Assembly (NCBI RefSeq): GCF_007994225.1
Contig: NZ_VLLL01000006.1
Location: 744,001 to 808,000 of the forward strand
Reading direction: 5' to 3'
Source of the DNA: Stackebrandtia albiflava
GTDB taxonomy: Bacteria; Actinomycetota; Actinomycetes; Mycobacteriales; Micromonosporaceae
Length of the DNA stretch: 64,000 bases
Shown here one piece after another: positions 28,588 through 36,703 of this stretch. The notes under the pieces were generated by a model. That model was not told where the DNA came from, made no database searches, and was given only the letters and a program-made list of their open reading frames with translations. Position numbers and translations under genes: made by a program. Position 1 is the first letter of the stretch. Each line of letters opens with the position of its first letter.

Positions 28588-29289
28588 GTGTTGCTCAGAC
28601 GCGTGTTCCTGTCGGCATACGGGCATTCACGGTCGGACGCGTTGTGGCCGTTGCGGCCCGAGAGCCTGTGGTGGTTGCGCACCCGTGGTGTGACGTTGAC
28701 CGGTCCCCTGACGTTCCTCACCGCCGCCCGGCAGTCGTCGGGATCGGCGCTGCTGTCGGCGATCGGCCGCGCCCACGGGCTGCCGGTCCGCGACGCCCGG
28801 TTCGCCGCCGAGCCCCGGTTGGCGGAGGCGGTGCGACTGGAGTACACCGGTCACCGCTCGGCACGGCAACGGTTGACACCGCAGGGTTTCCTGCTGTCCG
28901 GTTCCTCGGTGGCGGGACTGCTGGCGAGACCGCCCCGCACCGCCCGCCGCACCGGACACGGTGACTTCCTGACCGTGTTCGAGGAACTGTTCCAGGAGCC
29001 GGAGCTGTACCTGATCGACACGCCGGAACGTGGGCTGCCCGAGCCCGAACTCGTCCGGTTGGCCGCGCGGCTGCGCGAGTTGGCGGACTCCGGCGCACAG
29101 GTGGTGTGCGCGACGGCGTCCCCGGTGTTGTCGGCGACGCCGGGTGCGCGGCTGATCGACCTGGACCGCTGCGAACCGCCCGCCGGTGTGGGCGCCGAAT
29201 CGGCCCGGGTCACGGTGTCCCGGGTGTCCGACCGGTGGCACCGCACTACCCGTCGTTCCGTGCCACTCGTCCACCCGCAGGCCGCCTGA
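28588..29289 (+). CDS. Degenerate AAA/ABC-type ATPase-like protein
   Basis: 233 residues. It aligns without gaps to the predicted ATPases of the RecF/COG3910 type: LRRV...LTGPLTFL, then the P-loop position, then ALLSAIGRAHGLP, LYLID and VVCATASPV. Every catalytic position is altered. Where the family has GENGSGKST this has AARQSSGSA (46-54, Lys replaced by Gly52); the Walker B Glu is Thr145 after D144; the signature is GHGDF; and the switch His is Ala177. So ATP hydrolysis is very unlikely. GTG 28588 has GGAGGTGA eight bases upstream, overlapping the ubiB stop; the two genes are co-transcribed. Confidence 0.7.
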   Translation: MLLRRVFLSAYGHSRSDALWPLRPESLWWLRTRGVTLTGPLTFLTAARQSSGSALLSAIGRAHGLPVRDARFAAEPRLAEAVRLEYTGHRSARQRLTPQGFLLSGSSVAGLLARPPRTARRTGHGDFLTVFEELFQEPELYLIDTPERGLPEPELVRLAARLRELADSGAQVVCATASPVLSATPGARLIDLDRCEPPAGVGAESARVTVSRVSDRWHRTTRRSVPLVHPQAA

Positions 29290-29306
29290 AAGCCCGAGAA
29301 GCCCGG

Positions 29307-29915
29307 TCACGGCCGCCGGTACAGACCGGCCTGGGTGAGCAGCCGGCGCAGGTAGTCCTCGATCTCGGCGGCGTCCGGTTCGGTCGGTTCCATGAGCAGG
29401 TACTGGATCACCGCGCCGGAGATCATGTCCACCAGCATCTCGACGTCGGTGTCCTCCGGCAACAGCCCGGCGGCCACCGCCCCGGCCAGCATGGCCGTGG
29501 AGCGCCGGCGGCGGGGCAGCACGTGGTGCTCCCGGTAGGCGGCCAACAGCTCGGGGTGTTCCGGTCCGGCGCCGACCAGGCGCGCGGTCAACAACCGGTA
29601 GCGGGGATCGGTGAGCAGCGCGCCCCAACGTGGTAGCAGTTCGTCGATGGTGACCGGAAGCTCCCCGGCGGGTCGCCCGGTGCTCTCCACATCCGGGATC
29701 TCCTCACGCAGGCTCTCCACGGCGTGGGCGAGGAGCGCGCTCTTCGACTTCCACCGCCGGTACACCGACACCTTCGCCACCCCGGCGCGTTGGGCGATCT
29801 GTTCGATCCCGGCACCGGGTACGCCGCGTTCGATGAGGAGTTCCACGGCGGCCCGGAGGATCGCCGCGTCGACGGCGGGGTCGCGGGGCCTGCCGGGTCC
29901 GTTGGGCGTGGTCAT
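29307..29915 (-). CDS. TetR-family repressor
   Basis: 203 residues. The HTH is AGIEQIAQRAGVAKVSVYRRW, near residue 45, followed by a helical ligand domain. ATG 29915 overlaps the stop of the upstream FAD monooxygenase (ATGA), so the two are coupled and probably self-regulated through the dyad at 31418-31439. It converges on the pseudo-ATPase gene 17 bp away. Confidence 0.9.
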   Translation of the reverse strand: MTTPNGPGRPRDPAVDAAILRAAVELLIERGVPGAGIEQIAQRAGVAKVSVYRRWKSKSALLAHAVESLREEIPDVESTGRPAGELPVTIDELLPRWGALLTDPRYRLLTARLVGAGPEHPELLAAYREHHVLPRRRRSTAMLAGAVAAGLLPEDTDVEMLVDMISGAVIQYLLMEPTEPDAAEIEDYLRRLLTQAGLYRRP

Positions 29916-31402
29916 GAGCCTCCCGTCACGTGCAGCGCCTCGTCGAGCCACTGTGCCATCCCGGCGGCACGGTCACCGCGCCAGGCCAGGTGTCCGTCGG
30001 GCCGGATCAGCATCGCAGGTTCCGGGGTGACGGGTCGCCGTATCCGGACCCGGTCTCCCAGCCGCGCGACGGCGACGGGTGACAACTCGTCGGCCGCCTG
30101 CGGGGTCGCCGACAACACCCACGCGTCGCCGAGGGCGTCGTGGAGCCGTACCCGTTCGCCGTCGTGGAGGCAGTCGCGGTCGGGGACCCGGTCACCCGGG
30201 CGGATTCCGGCGCCGGATGCCCGGCCGCCGAGTGGCCCGCCCCGGTACGTCGTCCACAACTGGGAGGCGACCTTGGTGCCCTGCCGCTGTACGGCGGGCA
30301 GGTTCATCAGCGGAACGATGACACGGTCGCGGAGCAGCCGGCCCGCCGCCGACTCACCGACCAGGAGACGGGTGTTCCCGGTGGTGCGGCGCAGGACCTC
30401 CTCCGCGATCGGGCGGCGTTCGGCCTGGTAGGTGTCGAGCAGTCCCGGGCCGGCGGTGCCGTCCAGGACGAGTGCCAGTTTCCACGCGAGGTTCTCGGCG
30501 TCGCCGATTCCGGTGAGCATTCCCTGGCCGCCCATCGGGCTGTGGATGTGGGCGGCGTCGCCCGCCAACAGGACCCGCCCCCGCCGGTAGGTCTCGGCGA
30601 GCCGCCGATGGATCTGGAACACCGACGTCCACACCGGATCGTGCAGCCGGAAGTCGGTGTGCCCGGCGCGTTCCCGCATCATCGCGTCGAATCCGGCGAT
30701 GATGTCGGCGTCGCTCCACCGCCGGTCGTCGGCGGGGACGTCGCCCATCAGCCGCCACAGCCGTCCAGTCTCGTCGGGCATCGGCATGGCCAGCAGGATG
30801 CCGTCGCGGTGGAACCAGCCCGCGGAGTTCTCGCGGGTCTGCGCCCAGTCGGCGTGCACGTCGGCCAGCAGGAAGCGTTCCACGACGGAGGTGCCGGGGA
30901 AGTCGATGCCGGCCTTCGCCCGGACCGTGCTGTGGGATCCGTCGGCGCCGATCAGGTACCGGGCGCGGAGGTGTTCGCCGTCTGCGGTGGTGATCGCGAC
31001 CTCGTCGGAGCCGGGTGTCAGGGACACCAGTTCGCGTCCCCATTCGACGGTGCCGCCGAGCGCGGCGAACCGGTCGCGGAGGGCGGTCTCCACGTCGGCC
31101 TGGGAGACGAACAACGCCTGTACCGATTCGCCCTCGATGGGGTTGAACCGCATGGTCGATATCGGCCGTTCCTTGACGTACATGGTCATGCCCATGGGCG
31201 CGACGGACCGTCGCGGGAGGTCGCCCAGCGCGCCGAGCCGACGCAGCACCTCGGTGCCCCGGGCGTGGAGGATGTTGGCACGCGAGGTCGCGGCCGGACC
31301 GTCCGCGCGGTCGATGAGCCGCACGGCGACGCCCTGGGCGGCCAGCGATACCGCGGCGGTCAGGCCGACCGGACCGGCTCCGACGACGAGTACAGCCGTC
31401 AT
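29912..31402 (-). CDS. FAD-dependent aromatic-ring monooxygenase (PHBH/RdmE-like)
   Basis: 496 residues. The Rossmann loop is VVGAGPVGLTAAVSLAAQG; the second FAD motif is GRVLLAGDAAHIHSPMGGQGM and the DG motif is YLIGADGSHSTVR. A thioredoxin-like C-terminal domain follows. Such class A flavoproteins hydroxylate phenols, polyketides or antibiotics such as rifampicin and tetracyclines. ATG 31402 has GGAG six bases upstream. Together with TetR it forms a substrate-inducible pair; no other polyketide genes are near, so detoxification is more likely than biosynthesis. Confidence 0.88.
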   Translation of the reverse strand: MTAVLVVGAGPVGLTAAVSLAAQGVAVRLIDRADGPAATSRANILHARGTEVLRRLGALGDLPRRSVAPMGMTMYVKERPISTMRFNPIEGESVQALFVSQADVETALRDRFAALGGTVEWGRELVSLTPGSDEVAITTADGEHLRARYLIGADGSHSTVRAKAGIDFPGTSVVERFLLADVHADWAQTRENSAGWFHRDGILLAMPMPDETGRLWRLMGDVPADDRRWSDADIIAGFDAMMRERAGHTDFRLHDPVWTSVFQIHRRLAETYRRGRVLLAGDAAHIHSPMGGQGMLTGIGDAENLAWKLALVLDGTAGPGLLDTYQAERRPIAEEVLRRTTGNTRLLVGESAAGRLLRDRVIVPLMNLPAVQRQGTKVASQLWTTYRGGPLGGRASGAGIRPGDRVPDRDCLHDGERVRLHDALGDAWVLSATPQAADELSPVAVARLGDRVRIRRPVTPEPAMLIRPDGHLAWRGDRAAGMAQWLDEALHVTGGS

Positions 31403-31417
31403 GTCGCACTCCATTCA

Positions 31418-31439
31418 TATACGCAAACGCCTACGTATA
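31418..31439. promoter_or_regulatory. Candidate operator of the monooxygenase-TetR operon
   Basis: TATACG (31418-31423) and CGTATA (31434-31439) form a 22-bp interrupted dyad immediately before the ribosome site of the monooxygenase. It is AT-rich in a G+C background, length typical of TetR operators. Confidence 0.55.
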
Positions 31440-31478
31440 CAAAATACCCCACCCCGCACCCTCCCGCCACCTCGAAAA

Positions 31479-31584
31479 CGCCTTGGGTGGCGGCAGGCCC
31501 GCCCTGGGTGGGCGTAGGCCCGTGAAAAATCGGACATCAGGGCCTATTCGAGGCACGTCGATGGGCCTCAGACCACCCAAGGCG
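31479..31584. repeat. 106-bp palindromic intergenic repeat, copy 2
   Basis: Exactly as long as copy 1 and in the opposite orientation. Same terminal CGCCTTGGGTGG/CCACCCAAGGCG, two direct units at the left (31479 and 31499), one inverted unit at the right. The shared core reads CCGTGAAA...ATCGGAC...CAG.GC.ATTCGAGGCA..TCGATGGGCCT. It lies between the holB stop and the monooxygenase promoter. Confidence 0.85.
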
Positions 31585-31607
31585 AGAGAAAGGGGAGCCG
31601 GGCGGGG

Positions 31608-32777
31608 TCAGCCCTTCCACAGGGCGAGCATCATCGCCTCCACGGCGATCCGGGGCCGGACGTTCGCGGCGATGGCCTCCCGGCAGGCGAGCACCGCGTC
31701 GATGCGTCGCAGGATGCTTTCCGGAGTCCAGCTCGCCGCCGCCGCCCGCGCGGTCTCCACCGCGTCCAGGTGTACGGCCGGGACGGGCGCGCCCAGCCTC
31801 GTCACCAGCACGTCCCGGTAGAACGCCGCCAGGTCCACCAGCGCCAGGTCCAGGGTGTCCCGCTGAGTCCTGGTCATCCGGCTCTTCTGCCGCCGCTCCA
31901 GGTCCTTGAGTTGACCCGCGCTGCCCCGGGCGGCCTTGGTCGCGCCCTTGCCGGTGCCGCCCTTGCCCAGCGCGGTCTCCAGTTCCGCCTTCTCCCGCTC
32001 GGCGAGCCCCTCGTTGGCGGCCTCCGCCTCGGACTCGGCGGCCGAGATGAGCGCGTCGGCGGCCGCGAAGCACGCCGAGACCCCGGTCAACCGGCGCGGC
32101 ACCGACAGGATCGCGTCCCGGCGCTCCCGTGCCTGCGGGTCGGTCGCGAGCCGCCTCGCCCGGCCGATGTGCCCCTGCGCCGCCGACGCCGAGAGCCGGG
32201 AGAGGCCCACGTCGATCCGGTCCCGCTCCACGAGCAACCGGGTCACCGCGTCGACCGACGGTTGGCGCAACGCCACGTGACGGCACCGCGACTTGATGGT
32301 GACCGATATCTCGGCCGGGTTGGCCGAGGGCGCGCACAGCAGGAAGACGGTGCGTTCGGGGGGTTCCTCGATCGACTTCAACAGGGCGTTGCCGGCCGCC
32401 TCGGTCAACCGGTCGGCGTCCTCGATGACCAGGATCTGCCAGGCCCCGGTGCTGGGCGCCCGGCCTGCCGCCAGCACCAGGTCGCGCATGGTCGCCACGC
32501 CGATGCTCAAACCGTCGGGGACGACGTGGGTGACGTCGCCGTGGCTGCCCGCCAGCGTGGTCCGGCAGGCGGAACAGTCTCCGCAGCCGCCCCGGTCGCA
32601 CTGCAACGCGGCGGCGAACGCACGCGCCGCCACCGACCGGCCGGAACCGGGCGGTCCCGTGAACAGCCACGCGTGGGTCATGCCGCTGCGGCCTTCGGCG
32701 GCGGCGGCCACGGCGGCGGCCAGCACCGCGACGGTGTCGGGCTGCCCGATGAGCCGATCGAAGACTTTGCCGGTCAT
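31608..32777 (-). CDS. holB: DNA polymerase III delta' subunit
   Basis: 389 residues. P-loop GPPGSGRS, a zinc module with CDRGGCGDCSAC, and LIEDADRLTEAAGNALLKSIEEPP typical of clamp-loader delta'. It has a polar insertion rich in Gly/Lys/Ala (about residues 255-300) like other actinobacterial forms. It loads the sliding clamp with gamma/tau and delta. It lies downstream of the MFS-Tmk gene with a 103-bp spacer that contains a 28-bp tandem repeat. Confidence 0.92.
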   Translation of the reverse strand: MTGKVFDRLIGQPDTVAVLAAAVAAAAEGRSGMTHAWLFTGPPGSGRSVAARAFAAALQCDRGGCGDCSACRTTLAGSHGDVTHVVPDGLSIGVATMRDLVLAAGRAPSTGAWQILVIEDADRLTEAAGNALLKSIEEPPERTVFLLCAPSANPAEISVTIKSRCRHVALRQPSVDAVTRLLVERDRIDVGLSRLSASAAQGHIGRARRLATDPQARERRDAILSVPRRLTGVSACFAAADALISAAESEAEAANEGLAEREKAELETALGKGGTGKGATKAARGSAGQLKDLERRQKSRMTRTQRDTLDLALVDLAAFYRDVLVTRLGAPVPAVHLDAVETARAAAASWTPESILRRIDAVLACREAIAANVRPRIAVEAMMLALWKG

Positions 32778-32792
32778 TGCCCGACCCTAACC

Positions 32793-32848
32793 GTCGCCGC
32801 CGACACCCGGTCCCCGCCCCGTCGCCGCCGACACCCGGTCCCCGCCCC
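32793..32848. repeat. Perfect tandem duplication of a 28-bp unit
   Basis: GTCGCCGCCGACACCCGGTC plus 8 more bases occurs at 32793-32820 and again at 32821-32848 with no difference. It lies between tmk and holB; the first unit begins 15 bp before the holB start, so it falls in the holB leader. Confidence 0.8.
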
Positions 32849-32880
32849 GTCGGCGCGGTGACCGCGGTGGTCGGGCGAGG

Positions 32881-35283
32881 TCAGGGCGTGGCCCGGCCGG
32901 TCTTGAACTTGACCGGTGGCGGGCCGGGGTCGTCGTCGGGGCCGCCGGGGTGTTCCCGCTTGCCTCCCGACTTGGGCAGCGGGGTGGTCGGGTCCACGGC
33001 GGGTCGTTCCGGCCGCGCGATCACGGCGGTGGCCTCGGGGTCGATGACCGTGGTGGCGTCGTCGTCCCGGTCGGCCTTCGGTATGACGGTGGTGGCGTCG
33101 TCGTCCCGGTCGGCCTTCGGCATGACCGTGGTCGGTTCGGGCGCGTCGGCCACCGGTCCCGGCTCGGGCGTATCGCCGCCGGGTTCGGGATCGGAGCCCG
33201 GACTCCCGGCGGAACCGCCGCCGAACTCGGGCCAGCCGGATTCGTTGCGGCCGTCGGTGGGGGCGGCCAGTCGTTGCCCGACGTGCGCGTTGATCCGCTC
33301 CGAGATCTCCTCCGGCGTCTGGGAGGCGTCCACGACGAGGTAGCGGTTTGGGTCGGCGGCCGCGATGTCGCGGAACTTGTCGCGGACCTTCTCGTGGAAC
33401 TCCACGGACTCCTGTTCCAGTCGGTCGGCCTTGCCGCCCTCGGTGGCGCGGCGCAGCCCGGTGACGGGGTCGATGTCCAGCAGCACCACGAGGTCGGGTT
33501 TGAGGCCGTCGGTGGCCCAGTTGGACAGCCAGGCGACCTCGTCGTCGGGGAGTTGGCGTCCGCTGCCCTGGTAAGCCCGTGACGAGTCGATGTAGCGGTC
33601 GGAGACGACGACCGCGCCGCGTGACAGGGCGGGCCGCAGCACCTTGTCGACGTGTTGCGCCCGGTCGGCGGCGTACAGCAGCGCCTCGGCGCGTGGACTG
33701 GGGGCGCCGCCGGACTGCGGTTCCAGGACGAGCGACCGGATGCGGTTGCCCAGGTCGGTGGCGCCGGGTTCCCGGGTGAGCACGACCTCGTGCCCGCGCA
33801 CCCGGAGCCACGCGGCCAGTTTCACCGCCTGGGTGGACTTGCCGGAGCCCTCGCCGCCCTCGAACACGACGAACATGCCGCCCGCGGCGGTGCCCGGCAG
33901 CAGCGGCCGTCCCCGGATCGAGCCCCACAGGTCGGCCAGGACCGGGACGCCGGGTTTGTCGTCCATCTGCCGGAACGCCAGGACGCCCGCGAACACGCTC
34001 AACGCCGCCGCGACCAGCAGCAGCAGTCGGCTGAACGACAGGTCGATCGAGAACAGCCACAGATCGACCCGCCGGGCGGAACCGTAACCGGCTACCACGC
34101 CGGCGCCGGCGACGCTTCCCATGAGCACGACCCGCGCACCGGTGTTGATGAACGCGAAGATGCGGCCGCGTACCGCGTCGTCGACCTCCCGGCCGAGGAG
34201 GGTGATGCCGGCCAGGAAGGCCATGCCCGCGCCGGTGCCGACGATGAGGGTGCCCAGCACGGCGATCCACAGCAGCGGGGCGATCGCGTTGAGCAGCAGG
34301 CCGATGCCCGCCAGCACGATGCTCATTCCGAACCACCGGCGGCGGGACAGGTCGCGCACCGCGATCGGGCCGACGACGAGGCCGATGCCGAGGCCGATGA
34401 AGATGGTCGCGAAAAGCACCGTGAACGTCGCGCCGCCGCCGCCCAGCGAGCCGGCGTAGAACGGGCCGGTGCCGATGACGACGCCCGCGCCCCCGAACGC
34501 GCCCATGATGCCGAAGACCAGGCCGCGGATGGTGTGGTTACGTCCGACGTAGCGCCAGCCCTCGGTGAACTGGCGGATCATGCCCTGGCTCTCGCCCTTG
34601 TTGACGGCGTCGGCGCCGCGCCGGATGCTGATCTCGGGGATGAAGAAGAAGACGGTGACCGAGGCGGTGAGCCAGGCGAGGGCGTTGATGTAGAGCCCGA
34701 TCGCGGAGGGTTGCGCCCAGTCGCCGAACCCGGCGAGCCATTCCGACACGGCGACCGATTCGAGGATCGACATGACGCCGGAGGCGACGACGGGCGCTAT
34801 CCCGTAGGTCGTGAGCAGGGAGAGCTGGTTGGCGGATTCGAGCCGGCTCTTCGGGAGCAGGTTGGGGACGGCCGCCTCCTTGGCGGGCATCCACATCATG
34901 CTGACGGCCTCGATCATGAACTGCGCGATGACGATCCAGGTGGCGGCGCGGATGCCGCCGCCCACCCACACCGCGACCAGCGGCATCGACAGGTAGAGCG
35001 CGAACCGCAGGAAGTCGCACACGGCCATGGTGATGCGGCGGTCGAACCGGTCGGCGAAGACGCCCGCGATGGGGCCGAGGACCAGTGAGGGCAGCAGCCG
35101 CATGATGATGACGGAGCTGAACGCGGCGCCCTGCGCGGTGGGGTTGTCGAACTGGGAGGCGGCGAACAGTGTGGCGGCCAGCAGGCCGAGCCAGTCGCCG
35201 GTGGCGGTCAGGCCGAGGACCGTCCATAGTCGCCGGAACGGACGGATCCGCAGAATCGCCTTGAGATCCGCCACGCCTGCCAT
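32881..35283 (-). CDS. tmk: MFS-like membrane domain fused to thymidylate kinase
   Basis: 800 residues from ATG 35283. Residues 1-430 form about twelve membrane helices with MFS loop GVFADRFDRR; residues 470-690 are thymidylate kinase with P-loop GGEGSGKST near 475, LTREPGATDLG and SDRYIDSSRAYQGSGR. dTMP kinase makes dTDP for DNA synthesis. Fusions to a permease are known in Streptomyces and relatives; the membrane part has no known substrate. The last 110 residues are disordered and hold near-repeats of TTVxPKADRDDDA. The upstream extension is not needed. Confidence 0.9.
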   Translation of the reverse strand: MAGVADLKAILRIRPFRRLWTVLGLTATGDWLGLLAATLFAASQFDNPTAQGAAFSSVIIMRLLPSLVLGPIAGVFADRFDRRITMAVCDFLRFALYLSMPLVAVWVGGGIRAATWIVIAQFMIEAVSMMWMPAKEAAVPNLLPKSRLESANQLSLLTTYGIAPVVASGVMSILESVAVSEWLAGFGDWAQPSAIGLYINALAWLTASVTVFFFIPEISIRRGADAVNKGESQGMIRQFTEGWRYVGRNHTIRGLVFGIMGAFGGAGVVIGTGPFYAGSLGGGGATFTVLFATIFIGLGIGLVVGPIAVRDLSRRRWFGMSIVLAGIGLLLNAIAPLLWIAVLGTLIVGTGAGMAFLAGITLLGREVDDAVRGRIFAFINTGARVVLMGSVAGAGVVAGYGSARRVDLWLFSIDLSFSRLLLLVAAALSVFAGVLAFRQMDDKPGVPVLADLWGSIRGRPLLPGTAAGGMFVVFEGGEGSGKSTQAVKLAAWLRVRGHEVVLTREPGATDLGNRIRSLVLEPQSGGAPSPRAEALLYAADRAQHVDKVLRPALSRGAVVVSDRYIDSSRAYQGSGRQLPDDEVAWLSNWATDGLKPDLVVLLDIDPVTGLRRATEGGKADRLEQESVEFHEKVRDKFRDIAAADPNRYLVVDASQTPEEISERINAHVGQRLAAPTDGRNESGWPEFGGGSAGSPGSDPEPGGDTPEPGPVADAPEPTTVMPKADRDDDATTVIPKADRDDDATTVIDPEATAVIARPERPAVDPTTPLPKSGGKREHPGGPDDDPGPPPVKFKTGRATP

Positions 35284-35382
35284 TGGCCGTCCGCCTTTTC
35301 GAAGTGTGAACCGTGTGCAACCTTCGACAGAGTATCGGCGTCGAACGTGGTGACCGGACACCCCTGTCGGTAACGGCGCTGC

Positions 35383-35402
35383 CTCACACGACGTGTTGTG
35401 AG
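35383..35402. promoter_or_regulatory. Dyad in the tmk/deaminase divergent region
   Basis: CTCACA-N8-TGTGAG, extended by ACGGCG/CGCCGT outside with a CTGC bulge. It lies 30 bp before the ATG at 35432. Operator or 5' hairpin for the PLP-enzyme gene. Confidence 0.4.
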
Positions 35403-35431
35403 CGCCGTAACGACGGGGCTATGCTGCGAAC

Positions 35432-36637
35432 ATGAATACCTCTCACGATAGTCGGGGACTGCGGGAGCGATACGACGCCGCCACCGCCCGGATCGCGCCG
35501 CCCCTGGCCATCGTCGACATGGACGCCTTCGATGCCAACGCCGCGGCCATGGCCGCCGCCGCGCGAGGACTGCCGATCCGGGTCGCCAGCAAGTCGGTGC
35601 GCTGCCGCGCCCTGCTGGAGCGCGTCCTGGCGATGCCCGGATACGCCGGCGTCCTCGCGTTCAGCCTCGCCGAGGCCAACTGGCTGGTCGAGAACGGCGT
35701 GACCGGCGACGCGGTCGTGGGCTACCCCACCGCCGACCACACCGCCCTGGCCGCCCTGGTCGCCGACCCCCGCCTCGCCGAGGCGGTCACGCTGATGGTC
35801 GACGACGTCGCCCAACTCGACTGGATCGACCACCACCAGCCCGCCGCCGGACGGCCCGTCCTGCGGGTTTGCATCGACCTCGACGCCTCCTGGCGGCCGT
35901 TCGGCGGGCGCGCCCACGTCGGCGTCCGGCGTTCGCCCGTCCACCGGCCCGTCGACGCCGTCCGGCTCGCCAAGGCGATAGCCGCCCGGCCGGGCTTCCG
36001 GCTCGTCGGAGTCATGAGCTACGAGGCCCAGATCGCGGGGGTGCAGCAGGGTGAGGGGATGCGCGCCGGGGTCATCAGGCTCATGCAGCGCCGGTCGTTC
36101 ACCGAACTGCGCCGTCGCCGGGGCCTGGCGGTCACCGCGATCCGCCGGGTCGCCCCACTGGAGTTCGTCAACGCCGGCGGCACCGGGAGCCTCAGCCTCA
36201 CCGCCACCGACGCCGCCGTCACCGAACTCACCGCCGGAAGCGGCCTGTACGCGCCGACCCTGTTCGACGGATACGACTCGTTCCGGCCCCGCCCGGCCGC
36301 CGCGTTCGCCGTGTCGGTCGTGCGCAGGCCCGGCCCCGGGATCGCCACCGTCCACGGCGGCGGCTGGCCCGCGTCCGGTGAGGCCGGCACCAGCCGGTTG
36401 CCGACCCCCTGGTTGCCCGCCGGACTGCGCCTGACCGGGATGGAGGCCGCCGGAGAGGTGCAGACCCCGCTCACCGGGGACGCCGCCGACTCGCTGCACG
36501 TCGGCGACCGGGTGTGGTTCCGGCACGCCAAGGCCGGTGAACTGTGCGAACGTGTCGACCGGCTCCACCTGGTGCGCGGCGACGTCGTCGAGGCCGAGGC
36601 CGCCACGTACCGGGGCGACGGGAGGGCTTTTTTGTAG
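35432..36637 (+). CDS. Fold-III PLP enzyme, amino acid deaminase/aldolase family
   Basis: 401 residues. An alanine-racemase-like barrel with Schiff-base lysine in VASKSVRC near residue 53, followed by a beta domain like D-threonine aldolase/D-serine dehydratase. FVNAGGTGSL is the phosphate loop. Members cleave or deaminate D-3-hydroxy amino acids. The C-terminal HxxC metal site that D-threonine aldolases use is represented by RHAKAGELCERVDR. Substrate unknown. It ends in a T-rich stretch within its last codons. Confidence 0.82.
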   Translation: MNTSHDSRGLRERYDAATARIAPPLAIVDMDAFDANAAAMAAAARGLPIRVASKSVRCRALLERVLAMPGYAGVLAFSLAEANWLVENGVTGDAVVGYPTADHTALAALVADPRLAEAVTLMVDDVAQLDWIDHHQPAAGRPVLRVCIDLDASWRPFGGRAHVGVRRSPVHRPVDAVRLAKAIAARPGFRLVGVMSYEAQIAGVQQGEGMRAGVIRLMQRRSFTELRRRRGLAVTAIRRVAPLEFVNAGGTGSLSLTATDAAVTELTAGSGLYAPTLFDGYDSFRPRPAAAFAVSVVRRPGPGIATVHGGGWPASGEAGTSRLPTPWLPAGLRLTGMEAAGEVQTPLTGDAADSLHVGDRVWFRHAKAGELCERVDRLHLVRGDVVEAEAATYRGDGRAFL

Positions 36638-36703
36638 GTTTGGGTGCGCACCGCCTCGGTAAGCAGCACGATGTAAACCATCCTCGACGAAGGCGGTGAC
36701 GTG

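Noticed and set aside
29307-31402. Start of a polyketide biosynthetic cluster
   Set aside because: Only a lone monooxygenase and its TetR; neighbours are housekeeping genes.
32793-32848. 28-bp repeats as a CRISPR seed
   Set aside because: Only two units, directly abutting, no spacer, no cas genes.
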